Positions 17,261 through 26,006 of a stretch of 64,000 nucleotides of DNA are shown here, in pieces. The position numbers were made by a program, and so were the translations under genes. Below the pieces are notes generated by a model. It had not been told where the DNA came from. It saw only the letters and a program-made list of their open reading frames with translations, and did no database searches. The stretch's first letter is position 1. Each line of letters starts with the position of its first letter. The stretch is from a bacterium (GTDB lineage: Bacteria > Joyebacterota > Joyebacteria > Joyebacterales > Joyebacteraceae), in contig JAPEKQ010000009.1 of the NCBI GenBank assembly GCA_029990205.1, positions 3,580-67,579 on the forward strand. Direction: 5' to 3'.

Positions 17261-18610
17261 CTAGCTGGTCTCCTTCCTGGCGGCCTCTCGATCTGCTTCC
17301 TTCTTCCGCGCCTGAGCGGCGAGGTACTTCCCGTACTTGAAGTAGTGGACGAGCCTGCGCTTCGACGGACAGACGTATGCGCACGACCCGCACTCGATGC
17401 AGTCGTTCAGACCCAGCTTGATCGCCATCGGAATCTTCTCGTTCATCACGAGCTTCTCGATCATGACCGGGACGATCTTCATCGGACAGACGTGGACGCA
17501 GGCCCCGCACCGGAGACACGGCTCGGGCTGCCGGTCGTCGACCTGGTCGGGCGCGAGGAAGAGCATCCCCGACATTCCCTTCACGACCGGGATGTCCAGC
17601 GTGAACTGCGCGATGCCCATCATCGGTCCGCCGGAGATGACCTTGCCGATGTCGCCCTTGATGCCGCCGGCCTCGTCGACGAGCTCCGTGAGGAGCGTCC
17701 CGACACGGGCCATGTAGTTCGCGGGCTTGACCACGGGCGTCCCGGTGAGCGTCATCACGCGCTTCACGAGCGGACGACCGAAGCGGCACGCCTCGTAGAC
17801 GGCGAGCGACGTTCCCACGTTCTGGACGACGACGCCGACATCCATCGGAAGCCCGCCCGCCGGGACCTTCCGGCGGAGGCACGAGTCGATGAGCTGCTTC
17901 TCGGCGCCCTGCGGGTACTTCACCTGGACCGGCATGACCTCGACGGTCGCGCCGTCGGGGACCTTCTCCCCCATGCTCTTCACGGTCTCCCGCATGATCT
18001 TGACCGCGTCGGGCTTGTTCGACTCGATCCCGACGATGCCGCGCTTCGCACCCACGGTCTTCATGATGAGAATGAGACCCTCGATGATCTCCTCGGGACG
18101 TTCGAGCATCAGGCGGTGATCGGCCGTGAGCCATGGCTCGCACTCGGCGCCGTTGAGGATGATGGCGTCGATCGGCTTGGCTTCCGGCGGCGACAGCTTG
18201 ACGTGCGTCGGGAAGGCGGCGCCACCGAGACCGACCAGACCGGCCTCCTTGACGGCTTCCCGGATCTCGTCGGGTGTCATCGACGCGAAGTCCGGCCGCT
18301 CCTTCAGACTCTCATCCCACGTGTCGGCTCCGTCGCCCTCGATGACGACCGCCATGTCCTCGCCACCTGACGGGTGCGGGAACCTGCCGATCGCGGCGAC
18401 CTTGCCGGAGATCGACGCGTGCACCGGAACGGAAACAAATCCGCCGGGCTCGCCGATCTTCGTCCCGACCTTGACCTCGTCGCCGACTGCGACACACGGC
18501 GTAGCCGGCGCGCCGAGCGACTGGCGGAGCGGGATGACAACGCGCTCCGGAAGACGCGCGTCAGCGATCGCGACGTCCTTCGTCAGCGCTTTGGATGTCG
18601 GGGGATGCAC
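17261..18610 (-). CDS. rnfC: Rnf complex subunit RnfC (NADH-binding)
   Basis: The 449-residue soluble subunit that binds FMN and NAD(H). A glycine-rich flavin-nucleotide region (VGLGGAAFPTHVKLS, then ILNGAECEPWLTADHRLM) is followed by a SLBB-like region and two ferredoxin motifs near the end, CLRCGACVHVCP and CIECGSCAYVCP. The start is GTG with AGGTGGG directly upstream. It is the first gene of the rnf operon, about 95 bases after a lipoprotein gene that ends in a strong hairpin. I see no clear promoter in the short gap. Confidence 0.97.
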   Translation of the reverse strand: MHPPTSKALTKDVAIADARLPERVVIPLRQSLGAPATPCVAVGDEVKVGTKIGEPGGFVSVPVHASISGKVAAIGRFPHPSGGEDMAVVIEGDGADTWDESLKERPDFASMTPDEIREAVKEAGLVGLGGAAFPTHVKLSPPEAKPIDAIILNGAECEPWLTADHRLMLERPEEIIEGLILIMKTVGAKRGIVGIESNKPDAVKIMRETVKSMGEKVPDGATVEVMPVQVKYPQGAEKQLIDSCLRRKVPAGGLPMDVGVVVQNVGTSLAVYEACRFGRPLVKRVMTLTGTPVVKPANYMARVGTLLTELVDEAGGIKGDIGKVISGGPMMGIAQFTLDIPVVKGMSGMLFLAPDQVDDRQPEPCLRCGACVHVCPMKIVPVMIEKLVMNEKIPMAIKLGLNDCIECGSCAYVCPSKRRLVHYFKYGKYLAAQARKKEADREAARKETS

Positions 18611-18660
18611 CCCACCTGAGAAAGTCCTGAGTCCCAGTGTCGACTCCCGGTCTAATGAGC

Positions 18661-18692
18661 GCGTGCGCGTCCGGCGGACCGGACGCGCACGC
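18661..18692 (-). terminator. Perfect 14-bp hairpin between lipoprotein gene and rnfC
   Basis: Arms 18661-18674 and 18679-18692 pair perfectly around a 4-base loop. It lies between the stop of the lipoprotein gene and rnfC on the same strand. There is no strong U-run, so it may end transcription or act as an attenuating or mRNA-processing structure before rnf. Confidence 0.6.
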
Positions 18693-18704
18693 CATGCGGA
18701 TCAG

Positions 18705-19592
18705 TTACTCACCCAGCTCGATCTTCATGCTTGCCACGAGACCCATCTCGACGACGTCCGACGCCGCGGCGCCACCCGTCGAGGATCCCTCACCGACAAG
18801 CGTGAGGTCCATCTCGGCCGCGCTGTAGACAAGCATGCCGTCAGCGAGCGCGAGGTACGAGTCGCCCTCAACGGTGCCGTCACCGTCCATGAGCCAGACC
18901 TGGCCCTCCTGCTCGGCGCGGCCCTCGAAGGTGAAATCGGTGACGCGGTGAACGACAACGCAGTCCGTGAGGAACTTCCTCTTGAAGCCCGTCACGGTGA
19001 ACGTGGTCTCACCGGTGAAATCGCGGTCGACCGACGCGGAGAGATCGGGAACGTCGTAGTCGACGGTCCAGGTCGTGCCGATATCGAGCGGCTCGTCCGG
19101 GAACGGCGGGAAGACGTCGTAGAGCAGCACGGCCAGCTGGCCGGCGCCCGCTTCGAGATACTCGGAGCTTCCGAGCCCGCTCCACGCGAGGATCTCGCCG
19201 TCCGGAGCGATGGTGAACGAGAGCTCCTTCGCCCGGAGGTCGGACACCGTCTCATCGACCATCACGTTGTCGCCGATGGACATGCTGCCGGCCGCGTGGT
19301 TGATGAGCATGGACATCGTGATCTCTTCCGGCGTGACCGACGTGAACGTGTTCTGCGTCCGGAGTTCAGTCTGCGTGTAGATGGTCTGTTCATACGCGGT
19401 CAGCTTCACGCCCGACTGGCTGCCGAGCTTGAAGTCGTACTTGATGGTCCGGCCTTCGGTGAAGGTACGGTCCAGCGTGACCGGTCCATCGACGGTGATG
19501 TCGACACCACCGCCACCACCACAACCCGTGCCGAGCGCCGTGATGATGAGTGCGGCCGCGACAGCCGCGAAAGTGAATCTGCGAGCGAGCAT
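18705..19592 (-). CDS. Lipoprotein of unknown function
   Basis: A 295-residue lipoprotein. The signal peptide ends in the lipobox ALGTGC at about residue 22, followed by a Gly run. The rest is beta-rich with Thr-rich strands (YEQTIYTQTELRTQNTF, DIGTTWTVDYDVPDLS), a pattern shared with DUF6263-like and other periplasmic lipoproteins of unknown role. The start ATG 19590-19592 has GGAGG eight bases upstream. A promoter with an extended -10 box is visible upstream and a hairpin follows, so it is probably a single-gene unit in front of rnfC. Confidence 0.8.
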   Translation of the reverse strand: MLARRFTFAAVAAALIITALGTGCGGGGGVDITVDGPVTLDRTFTEGRTIKYDFKLGSQSGVKLTAYEQTIYTQTELRTQNTFTSVTPEEITMSMLINHAAGSMSIGDNVMVDETVSDLRAKELSFTIAPDGEILAWSGLGSSEYLEAGAGQLAVLLYDVFPPFPDEPLDIGTTWTVDYDVPDLSASVDRDFTGETTFTVTGFKRKFLTDCVVVHRVTDFTFEGRAEQEGQVWLMDGDGTVEGDSYLALADGMLVYSAAEMDLTLVGEGSSTGGAAASDVVEMGLVASMKIELGE

Positions 19593-19663
19593 CAAATGGC
19601 CTCCTTCCAACATGAGTATCCGCCCGGAGGTGCCGTCCTGGGGGCGGTGTCCGAGCGGAGGAT

Positions 19664-19669
19664 AGTATA
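19664..19669 (-). promoter_or_regulatory. Extended -10 promoter of lipoprotein gene
   Basis: TGCTATACT on the minus strand gives a good extended -10 (TGnTATACT), about 75 bases before the lipoprotein start. No good -35 box is visible. Confidence 0.45.
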
Positions 19670-19808
19670 GCATGAGCCTTCAGACCGCACACGCGTTTTT
19701 CCGGAACCGCGCATCGCCCAAAGGAGTGTCATATTCACCGCTTTCGCGATGTTGCGGGCCGCGCCGCAGCGCCGATCGGAACCGCGGTCCCCGGCTTCGA
19801 CCGCCGCG

Positions 19809-20084
19809 TCAGGCCGCGACTCCCAGCATCTCCCGGAGTTCGTCCGAGAGCGGCGCCTTCTTGATCCAGCGCCCGAGTTCCTCGCCGTCGTTCTCGAGGA
19901 TGATCGTTGGGACGTCACCGACCCCACGCATTGCCGCCTCGACCAGGCCATCCTCGGTACCCGCATCGATGGCCTCGATCTCGACGGCGTCGGTCATCCC
20001 CCACTTTTCGAGGAAGAACCCGACCTTCTGCTTGGCGTTCTCGCATGCCGAGCAGTCCTGCTTCACGAAATAGACGAGCTTCAC
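19809..20084 (-). CDS. Glutaredoxin/thioredoxin-like protein
   Basis: A 91-residue thioredoxin-fold protein. The active site is CSAC (residues 10-13, after VYFVKQD), and the cis-Pro is in GDVPTIIL. It starts about 40 bases after the nrdD stop on the same strand, so it is probably cotranscribed and may supply electrons to the reductase. Small redoxins next to NrdD are common in anaerobes that do not use formate. A general thiol role is the alternative. Confidence 0.88.
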   Translation of the reverse strand: MKLVYFVKQDCSACENAKQKVGFFLEKWGMTDAVEIEAIDAGTEDGLVEAAMRGVGDVPTIILENDGEELGRWIKKAPLSDELREMLGVAA

Positions 20085-20123
20085 GAGATCCCTGCTCCTG
20101 TGGTCATCATCGAACCACGTCTA

Positions 20124-22673
20124 TCAGTTCTTGCCCCAGCTGGCCGGCGTCGCTGCGGAATCGACGATGGGCGTGATCCCCTCTCGTGCCGGCTGGCTGC
20201 AGTACGGACACACATCAACGAGTCCGCGCGTCACCCTCTGACAGTTGTTACACGTCGTGAACTCCGGAGAGAACGCGATCTGCGCGCTCCGCGTGTGCAG
20301 GAAGGTGCTCTTCACGAAGCTCGCCACGGCGCGCTTCTCAGGATGACTGTCCGCGATCCAGACGTGCGACAGCGCACCCGCCTCGATCATGTCGTGGAAC
20401 ATGCCTTCCTTCTTGATGCGCTCGATCGGACCCATGTTCTCGGCTACGTTGATGAACGTGGAGTTGGTGTAGTAGACCTCGCCCATCGAAAGGTTGCCCT
20501 TCACGACTCTCTCGGCAGCCTGCGGGAAGTGCTCGAGGTCGAGCTTGGCCATCCGGTACGCGGTCGACTCGGCAGGTGTCTGCTCGAGCACGAAACGCAT
20601 CCCCACCTTCTTCGACCAGCGCTCGCAGAGAAGCTTGAGGTGCGCGATGACCTTGAGCCCGAGACGGAACGCCTTCTCGGAATCGTGGATCTCATCACCG
20701 ATGTGCGCCTGCACGAGTTCGTTGAGACCGAGCAGACCGATGAGATAGGTCACACGGTGCATCCTCAGATACTCCTGGCCGTCGAGCTTCATCGTCAGCA
20801 GCGCGAGCGGTCCCTTGTTCCGGAGCGCGAGCAGGTTCCGGATGACCTCACGCTTCTCCTCGTGCGCTCGCACGGCCAGCTCGAACATGTCATCGAGCTT
20901 CCTGAACATCTCGCCGGTGTCACCCTTGCCGTAGTACGCGGCGCGCGGGAGGTTGAGCGTGACGTTCTGAAGCGCCGAGTAGCGCATGCGCCACGGCTCC
21001 TTGGCGTCGTCGAGGTCCGACTGGTCGAGCTTGAACGAGAGACGGCAGCACTCCGAGATCTTCGCGGTCTCGCCGCGATCGAACACGAAGTAGGTGTTGC
21101 CCTTGTCCGCGGCCACGTCGCTGATATGCATCAGGAACTCCTCGTGGCCGGGCGTCTTGAAGAACTCGTCCGTAATATGGACCAGCGGCTTCGGGAAGAA
21201 GAACGGCCTCCCCGTGCCGTCGCCCTCTTTGTAGACATCGAACAGCGCAAAGGCGAAGCGCTGAGCGTCCGACTGGTAGTCCTGGTACGTGCGGCCCGTG
21301 AAGACTCCGCCCGGGCCGATCGCCATGACGTTGCGGAAGTGCTTCGGCGTCTCCCAGTAGATGTTGATGTCGCTGAAGATCGCCTGGCCGCCGCGCGCGA
21401 CGCTCTGCTGCGAGTACTCGAAGATGAGCATCTGCGCGAGCTGATGAACGTCACGGTCCGAGAGCCCGTCGAGGAACGGCGCGAAGAACACGTTGACCGC
21501 GTCCCAGCCGATGGCGCCGGCGAAGTGACCCTGGAGCGCGGCCGAGAACTTCACCATGTGCGCGAGCAGGATGTCGGGGTGCTTCGCGGGCTTCGCGATC
21601 GACAACGCGTTCGGAAGCGAGAGTCCGAATTTCTTCACGTACTCGAGCGACTGACCCGAGCAGTACGGCCGGTCGAAGAAGCCGAGGTCGTGAAGGTGGA
21701 TGTCACCTCTCGCATGCGCGTCGGCAACGTCCTGGCTGAACACGTCGAGAAGCGCGTACTGCTTCTTGATCGATTCGGCCAGCGTCATGTTGGTCGCTTC
21801 GGGGTTGTGCGGAATGTTCGCGTTCTCTTTGTTCGGCTCGAGGATGATACGCGTCGCATCGTAGAGCGGAACACCGAGTCGTGTGTGCTTGCGACGCGCG
21901 GCTTCGAGTCCGTACTCGATGAGCTTCGCGTCGACGAGTTCGCGGATGAGCGGTGCGGTGATGACGGTTGTGTTCGCGAGCGCGATCTGGTCCTCGACCT
22001 CACGACTGATCTTCTCCGCCTTCTCGACCGGAACGTCCGCTTCGCGGACGAGCGTCTCGATGATGCGTTCGCGGTCCCACGCGATCATGTCGTCGCCGGA
22101 CGTGCGAACGAAGAGCGACAGATCCGTCGAGTCGAGGCCCTTCTTCGGCTGCGCCTTCTCAAGACCGGCGAGCTGCGTGTTGATCTCCTTGCGGCGGACA
22201 CGCTGGCGCTTGTCCCTGTAGATGATGAAGGCCTTGGCCGTCTTGGCGTGCCCCCGCTCGACGAGGACCTTCTCGATGGCGTCCTGTATCTCCTCGACCT
22301 GAGGGAGTTTATCGCCCTTTTCGGAGTACAGGAACAGCAGGACCTCGTCGGTGAGCCGCTCGGCCGTCTCGATGTCCCTGCCACCCACCTCTTCGGCAGC
22401 CTTGAAGATCGCGTTCGTGATCTTCTTCCTGTCGAACGGAACGATCTGACCGCTGCGCTTGCGGACGAGCCGGAACAGCTTGCTCGCAAGTCTACGATGG
22501 AGACCGAGGAGTTCGTCGTCGTCCATATAGATGCGAAGGCGCCCGTTCGACTCGGGCGTCTCAGTCATCAACGCGATGTCCGCAACGGACTCCTCCGTCT
22601 CCGTCGCTGCGATCACAGAATCGTCTGTTGTGATCTCATCGACAGATGCTACGTCGTCATTCAGTCTCGACAT
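20124..22673 (-). CDS. nrdD: Anaerobic (class III-like) ribonucleoside-triphosphate reductase lacking the glycyl-radical motif
   Basis: An 849-residue NrdD-family enzyme that would reduce ribonucleotides to deoxyribonucleotides. It has two ATP-cone domains (about 65-155 and 165-260), then the ten-stranded barrel with IHLHDLGFFDRPYCSGQSL, GGVFTGRTYQDYQSDAQRF, the KISECCRLSF cysteines and NVTLNLPRAAYY. The C-terminal zinc site is present: CNNC at about 808-811 and CPYC at 822-825. The usual glycyl-radical sequence right after it (GITR-V-T-G-Y-F type) is instead GITPIVDSAATP, with Asp838 where the Gly is expected. No other frame restores it. No NrdG activase is in the window. ATG 22671-22673 is chosen for its GGAG site; an ATG 18 codons upstream (22727) lacks one. 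Confidence 0.9.
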   Translation of the reverse strand: MSRLNDDVASVDEITTDDSVIAATETEESVADIALMTETPESNGRLRIYMDDDELLGLHRRLASKLFRLVRKRSGQIVPFDRKKITNAIFKAAEEVGGRDIETAERLTDEVLLFLYSEKGDKLPQVEEIQDAIEKVLVERGHAKTAKAFIIYRDKRQRVRRKEINTQLAGLEKAQPKKGLDSTDLSLFVRTSGDDMIAWDRERIIETLVREADVPVEKAEKISREVEDQIALANTTVITAPLIRELVDAKLIEYGLEAARRKHTRLGVPLYDATRIILEPNKENANIPHNPEATNMTLAESIKKQYALLDVFSQDVADAHARGDIHLHDLGFFDRPYCSGQSLEYVKKFGLSLPNALSIAKPAKHPDILLAHMVKFSAALQGHFAGAIGWDAVNVFFAPFLDGLSDRDVHQLAQMLIFEYSQQSVARGGQAIFSDINIYWETPKHFRNVMAIGPGGVFTGRTYQDYQSDAQRFAFALFDVYKEGDGTGRPFFFPKPLVHITDEFFKTPGHEEFLMHISDVAADKGNTYFVFDRGETAKISECCRLSFKLDQSDLDDAKEPWRMRYSALQNVTLNLPRAAYYGKGDTGEMFRKLDDMFELAVRAHEEKREVIRNLLALRNKGPLALLTMKLDGQEYLRMHRVTYLIGLLGLNELVQAHIGDEIHDSEKAFRLGLKVIAHLKLLCERWSKKVGMRFVLEQTPAESTAYRMAKLDLEHFPQAAERVVKGNLSMGEVYYTNSTFINVAENMGPIERIKKEGMFHDMIEAGALSHVWIADSHPEKRAVASFVKSTFLHTRSAQIAFSPEFTTCNNCQRVTRGLVDVCPYCSQPAREGITPIVDSAATPASWGKN

Positions 22674-22872
22674 GAATGCTCCACCGATCCTCTCGTGATC
22701 AGGTTCAAACGTCGTCAGTAATGGCATCGACGTAATGCGGCGCCGTCGAAGCCATCCGACTGCGTGTATGGTCAGAAAAATGTTGGAGTGTCAGAAAGTG
22801 TGGAAGGCTGCTGTCTCTCTCCACCCGTCGCCTGCACCACCACCCTAGCGGTCTTCCTCCTTCGGCGACCGC

Positions 22873-22901
22873 AATCTAGCAATCGCCGGAAGAGGTGTCA
22901 A
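22873..22901 (-). promoter_or_regulatory. Strong sigma70-type promoter of nrdD
   Basis: TTGACA (22896-22901) and TAGATT (22873-22878) with a 17-bp spacer on the minus strand. This predicts a leader of about 190 bases before the nrdD ATG. The leader contains two direct copies of GTCAGAAA (plus strand 22771-22778 and 22790-22797) but no recognised riboswitch. Confidence 0.7.
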
Positions 22902-22990
22902 GCGGTATCAATCGTGAAGCGGATTTTTCTTCCCGAAGGGTCGTCGTGTCCGGTCAAGATGACGTTTGGGGCGGATTCCCGGGAGGGTTT

Positions 22991-23449
22991 CTACCCCTCC
23001 CCGCCCTCAAGTACGTCGACCCCGATCCCGGAGTCGCGAAGCATCTCGGAGGCGAGTTCGTCGGGGTAGTCGTCGGCCGAGACGACCCTGACGATGCCGG
23101 CGTTGATGATCATCTTCGCGCACACCGAGCAGGGGGTGTGCGTGGTGTAGATGGTGGAACCGCTGATGCCGGTTCCGTAGTTGGCGGACTGGATGATCGC
23201 GTTCTGTTCCGCGTGAATGCCGCGGCACAACTCGTGCCGCTCGCCGGACGGGACGTTGAGTTCGTTCCGGATGCAGCCGGTCTCGTCACAGTGCGCCAGG
23301 CCCCGCGGCGGACCGTTGTATCCGGTGGCCAGGATGTGCCGGTCCTTGACGATGACGGCGCCGACGTGACGTCGCATGCACGTCGACCGCTCCGCCACGA
23401 GGTCGGCGATGCTCATGAAGTACGTGTCCCAGCTTGGTCTCTTGTCCAC
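22991..23449 (-). CDS. dCMP deaminase (ComEB-like)
   Basis: A 152-residue zinc deaminase that converts dCMP to dUMP for dTMP synthesis. It starts [24 protein letters not shown]-like, with [11 protein letters not shown] and the catalytic zinc motifs HAEQNAI and [10 protein letters not shown] further cysteine/histidine set (HCDETGC) is typical of dCMP deaminases. The start GTG 23447-23449 has GAGGAG seven bases upstream. It lies upstream of nrdD on the same strand, which groups two deoxynucleotide genes, though nrdD has its own promoter. Confidence 0.93.
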   Translation of the reverse strand: MDKRPSWDTYFMSIADLVAERSTCMRRHVGAVIVKDRHILATGYNGPPRGLAHCDETGCIRNELNVPSGERHELCRGIHAEQNAIIQSANYGTGISGSTIYTTHTPCSVCAKMIINAGIVRVVSADDYPDELASEMLRDSGIGVDVLEGGEG

Positions 23450-23581
23450 GAAGCGACTCCTCTGCGGTGCCCGTCCCCCCGCTGCGGGCTCGGGTCGGGA
23501 GGCCGGACACATCAACCGTCCTCTATGTTTCCGATGCGCGCCCTGAGGAACGCGCGGAGCCCACTCACGGACCCGTATGGA

Positions 23582-23613
23582 GCCCGCGGATCGGGATGAA
23601 CCGACCCGCGGGC
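23582..23613 (-). terminator. Hairpin after glyA
   Basis: A 13-bp GC-rich stem with one mismatch, starting 9 bases past the glyA stop. There is no U-run, so it may end transcription with Rho or protect the 3' end. Confidence 0.5.
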
Positions 23614-23621
23614 CGGCTTTG

Positions 23622-24914
23622 CTAGACAGGCCTCTCCTCGCCCACGACGAGCGGGAAGTCCTTGCAGAGCTCCATCACGTCCTTCTTGACAGCCTCGAGG
23701 TTCTGCTCGTTCTCGATGTCCGACAGAGCGCGGTCGAGAAGCTCCACGACCCTGTCGATCTCCGCCGCTCCCATCCCGCGCGTCGTCAGCGCGGGGGTGC
23801 CGACACGGATGCCGCTGGCGATGAACGGCTTCTCCGGATCGAACGGGATCGTATTCTTGTTCACGGTGATGCCCGCGTTCTCGAGCCCCTTCTCCGCGGC
23901 CTTCCCGGTGACGCCCTTCGTCCTGAGATCGACCAGCATCAGATGCGTGTCGGTTCCGTCCGAGACGAGACGGTAGCCGCGCTTCTTGAACGACTCGGCC
24001 ATGTGCTGTGCGTTGTCGAGAATGCTCTGCTGGTACTCCTTGAACGACGGCTGCAGCGCCTCGTGGAAGCAGACGGCCTTGCCGGCGATGACGTGCTCGA
24101 GCGGCCCGCCCTGGATGCCGGGGAAGACGGTCTTGTCGATCGCGCGCGCGTGCTTCTCCTTGCAGAGCACCATGCCGCCGCGCGGACCGCGCAGCGTCTT
24201 GTGCGTCGTCGTCGTGACGACGTCGGCGTGCGGCACCGGGCTCGGGTGGAGACCGGCCGCGATGAGACCGGCGATGTGCGCCATGTCGACCGAGAGATAT
24301 GCGCCGACCTCGTCCGCGATCTCACGGAACGCGGCGAAGTCGAGCGTGCGCGGGTATGCGGACGCGCCGGTCATGATGAGCTTCGGCTTGTGCTCGAGTA
24401 CCATCTTCCTCAGCGCGGCGTAGTCGAGAACCTCGGTCTTCTCATCCACGCCGTAGTGGATGACGTTGTAGAACATCCCGGAGAAGCTGATCGGGTGACC
24501 GTGCGTGAGGTGACCGCCGTGCGACAGCTCGAGACCGAAGTACGTGTCGCCGACGTCGAGGAGCGCGAAGTAGAGGGCCATGTTCGCCTGGCTGCCGGAG
24601 TGCGGCTGCACGTTGGCGTGGTCGGCGCCGAACAGCTTCTTCGCGCGCTCGATGGCAAGCCCCTCCGTACGGTCGACGAACTCACAACCACCGTAGTAGC
24701 GGCCGTTGCGCTTCCAGTTGAGCGTGTCGTCCTTGCGCCGGAAGTACGGATAGCCCTCCGCATACTTGTTCGTCATACAGGACCCGACCGCCTCCCGAAC
24801 CGCCGTACTTGTGAAGTTCTCGGAAGCGATGAGTTCGAGCTTCTCGGTCTGGCGGTGTAGCTCCGCCTGGATGACCTCGTAGACCTCTGGATCCGTCTGC
24901 TTGAGTCCCGCCAT
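23622..24914 (-). CDS. glyA: Serine hydroxymethyltransferase
   Basis: Interconverts serine and glycine with tetrahydrofolate; PLP enzyme, 430 residues. Diagnostic segments: [10 protein letters not shown] at the start, [34 protein letters not shown], the PLP-lysine motif [16 protein letters not shown], and [13 protein letters not shown] near the end. The ATG follows GGAGGGGTAAC. It begins two bases after rpiB, and the run purD to glyA is closely spaced on the minus strand. Confidence 0.97.
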   Translation of the reverse strand: MAGLKQTDPEVYEVIQAELHRQTEKLELIASENFTSTAVREAVGSCMTNKYAEGYPYFRRKDDTLNWKRNGRYYGGCEFVDRTEGLAIERAKKLFGADHANVQPHSGSQANMALYFALLDVGDTYFGLELSHGGHLTHGHPISFSGMFYNVIHYGVDEKTEVLDYAALRKMVLEHKPKLIMTGASAYPRTLDFAAFREIADEVGAYLSVDMAHIAGLIAAGLHPSPVPHADVVTTTTHKTLRGPRGGMVLCKEKHARAIDKTVFPGIQGGPLEHVIAGKAVCFHEALQPSFKEYQQSILDNAQHMAESFKKRGYRLVSDGTDTHLMLVDLRTKGVTGKAAEKGLENAGITVNKNTIPFDPEKPFIASGIRVGTPALTTRGMGAAEIDRVVELLDRALSDIENEQNLEAVKKDVMELCKDFPLVVGEERPV

Positions 24915-24915
24915 G

Positions 24916-25356
24916 TTACCCCTCCTCCAGCTGCATCATCTTGGTGACGCGCCGCTCGTGTCTGCCACCCTCGTACGCCTCGACCAACCAGTCGTCGACG
25001 ATGTCGATGGCATCGTCGGGCGCGACGAAACGCCCCGGAAGGCAGAGCACGTTCGCGTTGTTGTGCGCCCTCGAGAGACGCGCGATCTCACGGTCCCAGA
25101 CGAGCGCCGCGCGCACGCCGTGGATCTTGTTCGCAACCATGCACATCCCCTGCCCCGAACCGCAGAAGAGGATGGCGCGATCCGCTTCGCCGGACACGGC
25201 AGCCCGCGCCGCGGGCGCTCCGTGATCCGGGTAGTCGGTCGATTCGTCACTGTCCGTGCCGTAGTCGACGATCTCGTACCCGCGCTCGAGCAGGTGCTCG
25301 ACGACGAGCTGCTTGAGATCGAATCCGGCGTGGTCGGCTCCCACCGCGATCTTCAT
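24916..25356 (-). CDS. rpiB: Ribose-5-phosphate isomerase B
   Basis: Isomerises ribose-5-phosphate and ribulose-5-phosphate; 146 residues, RpiB/LacAB family. Marks are [27 protein letters not shown]-like, [17 protein letters not shown] (active-site Cys) and [15 protein letters not shown]. The second ATG (25354-25356) is preferred because GAGGG lies six to seven bases upstream; the first ATG adds four residues. Confidence 0.96.
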   Translation of the reverse strand: MKIAVGADHAGFDLKQLVVEHLLERGYEIVDYGTDSDESTDYPDHGAPAARAAVSGEADRAILFCGSGQGMCMVANKIHGVRAALVWDREIARLSRAHNNANVLCLPGRFVAPDDAIDIVDDWLVEAYEGGRHERRVTKMMQLEEG

Positions 25357-25396
25357 TGTGTCCCTCATGCCGCGCGACCGCTATCGTCCGGCCGCG

Positions 25397-25900
25397 CTAT
25401 CCGGAGTCCGCCTCTCCTTCGTCGTCGCGGGACATCGCGACGATCTTCGGGAGAGCGCTTGTGAGATACCCCTCGATCATCGTGTACGCGCTCTCGTACT
25501 CCTCCACCGGTCCGCCGATGGGGTCCGGCACGTCCGTGTCGCTGCCGTCCGCGAAGAGCGAGAGCAGGTGCGTCCGGTCCGCGGCGTCCGGGAACCTCTG
25601 CGCAAGTTCCTCGACGTGGAGTTCGGTCATCGCCAGGACCAGGTCGAAACTCTCGAGCATCTCGCCCGTAACGGCGCTCGATGCGTGACCCGAGATGTCG
25701 ACGCCGTGCGAGCGTGCGACCTGGACCGCCTCGTCGGTCGCGGGAGCGCCGACGATGCCGAGCGTTCCGGCGGACGCGACCTCGACCTCGGCTTCCGTCG
25801 CCCGCCGCGCGAGATCGCGGAGGATCCCCTCACCCATCGCGCTCCGGCACGTGTTCCCCGAGCAGACCAGAAGCACACGGACCGGCACGAATCCCTCCAT
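25397..25900 (-). CDS. Low-molecular-weight protein tyrosine phosphatase
   Basis: A 167-residue phosphatase with the P-loop CSGNTCRS (CX5R, about residues 13-20) near the N-terminus. The general-acid Asp is in DVPDPIGGP (about 134-142). FDLVLAMTELHVEEL is a further family segment. It could act on protein-Tyr or protein-Arg phosphate; the substrate is unknown. It sits between tsaC-like and rpiB genes, a pairing seen in Firmicutes (YwlE-RpiB-GlyA), which makes the arginine-phosphatase (YwlE-like) reading plausible. There is no kinase nearby. Confidence 0.93.
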   Translation of the reverse strand: MEGFVPVRVLLVCSGNTCRSAMGEGILRDLARRATEAEVEVASAGTLGIVGAPATDEAVQVARSHGVDISGHASSAVTGEMLESFDLVLAMTELHVEELAQRFPDAADRTHLLSLFADGSDTDVPDPIGGPVEEYESAYTMIEGYLTSALPKIVAMSRDDEGEADSG

Positions 25901-26006
25901 GAAACGGGTCGAATGAGCGCATTAAAGACAGATTCAGAGTCTACGGCAGGCAGGCACGGGGGTCAACAACCCACCGGCAGCGCAGCGTCGGCGGCGCAGG
26001 CGCGCA

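Noticed and set aside
20124-20210. Frameshift hiding a normal glycyl-radical end in nrdD
   Set aside because: I read the last 60 bases in all three minus frames and none gives an Arg-Val/Ile-x-Gly-Tyr motif; the existing frame keeps the flanking GIT and Trp pattern.
19749-22721. A 990-codon open frame antisense to nrdD
   Set aside because: It is a GC-rich shadow with Arg/Val/Glu-dominated composition and no known motifs.
22674-22870. Cobalamin riboswitch upstream of nrdD
   Set aside because: No B12-box-like sequence could be found on the transcribed strand.
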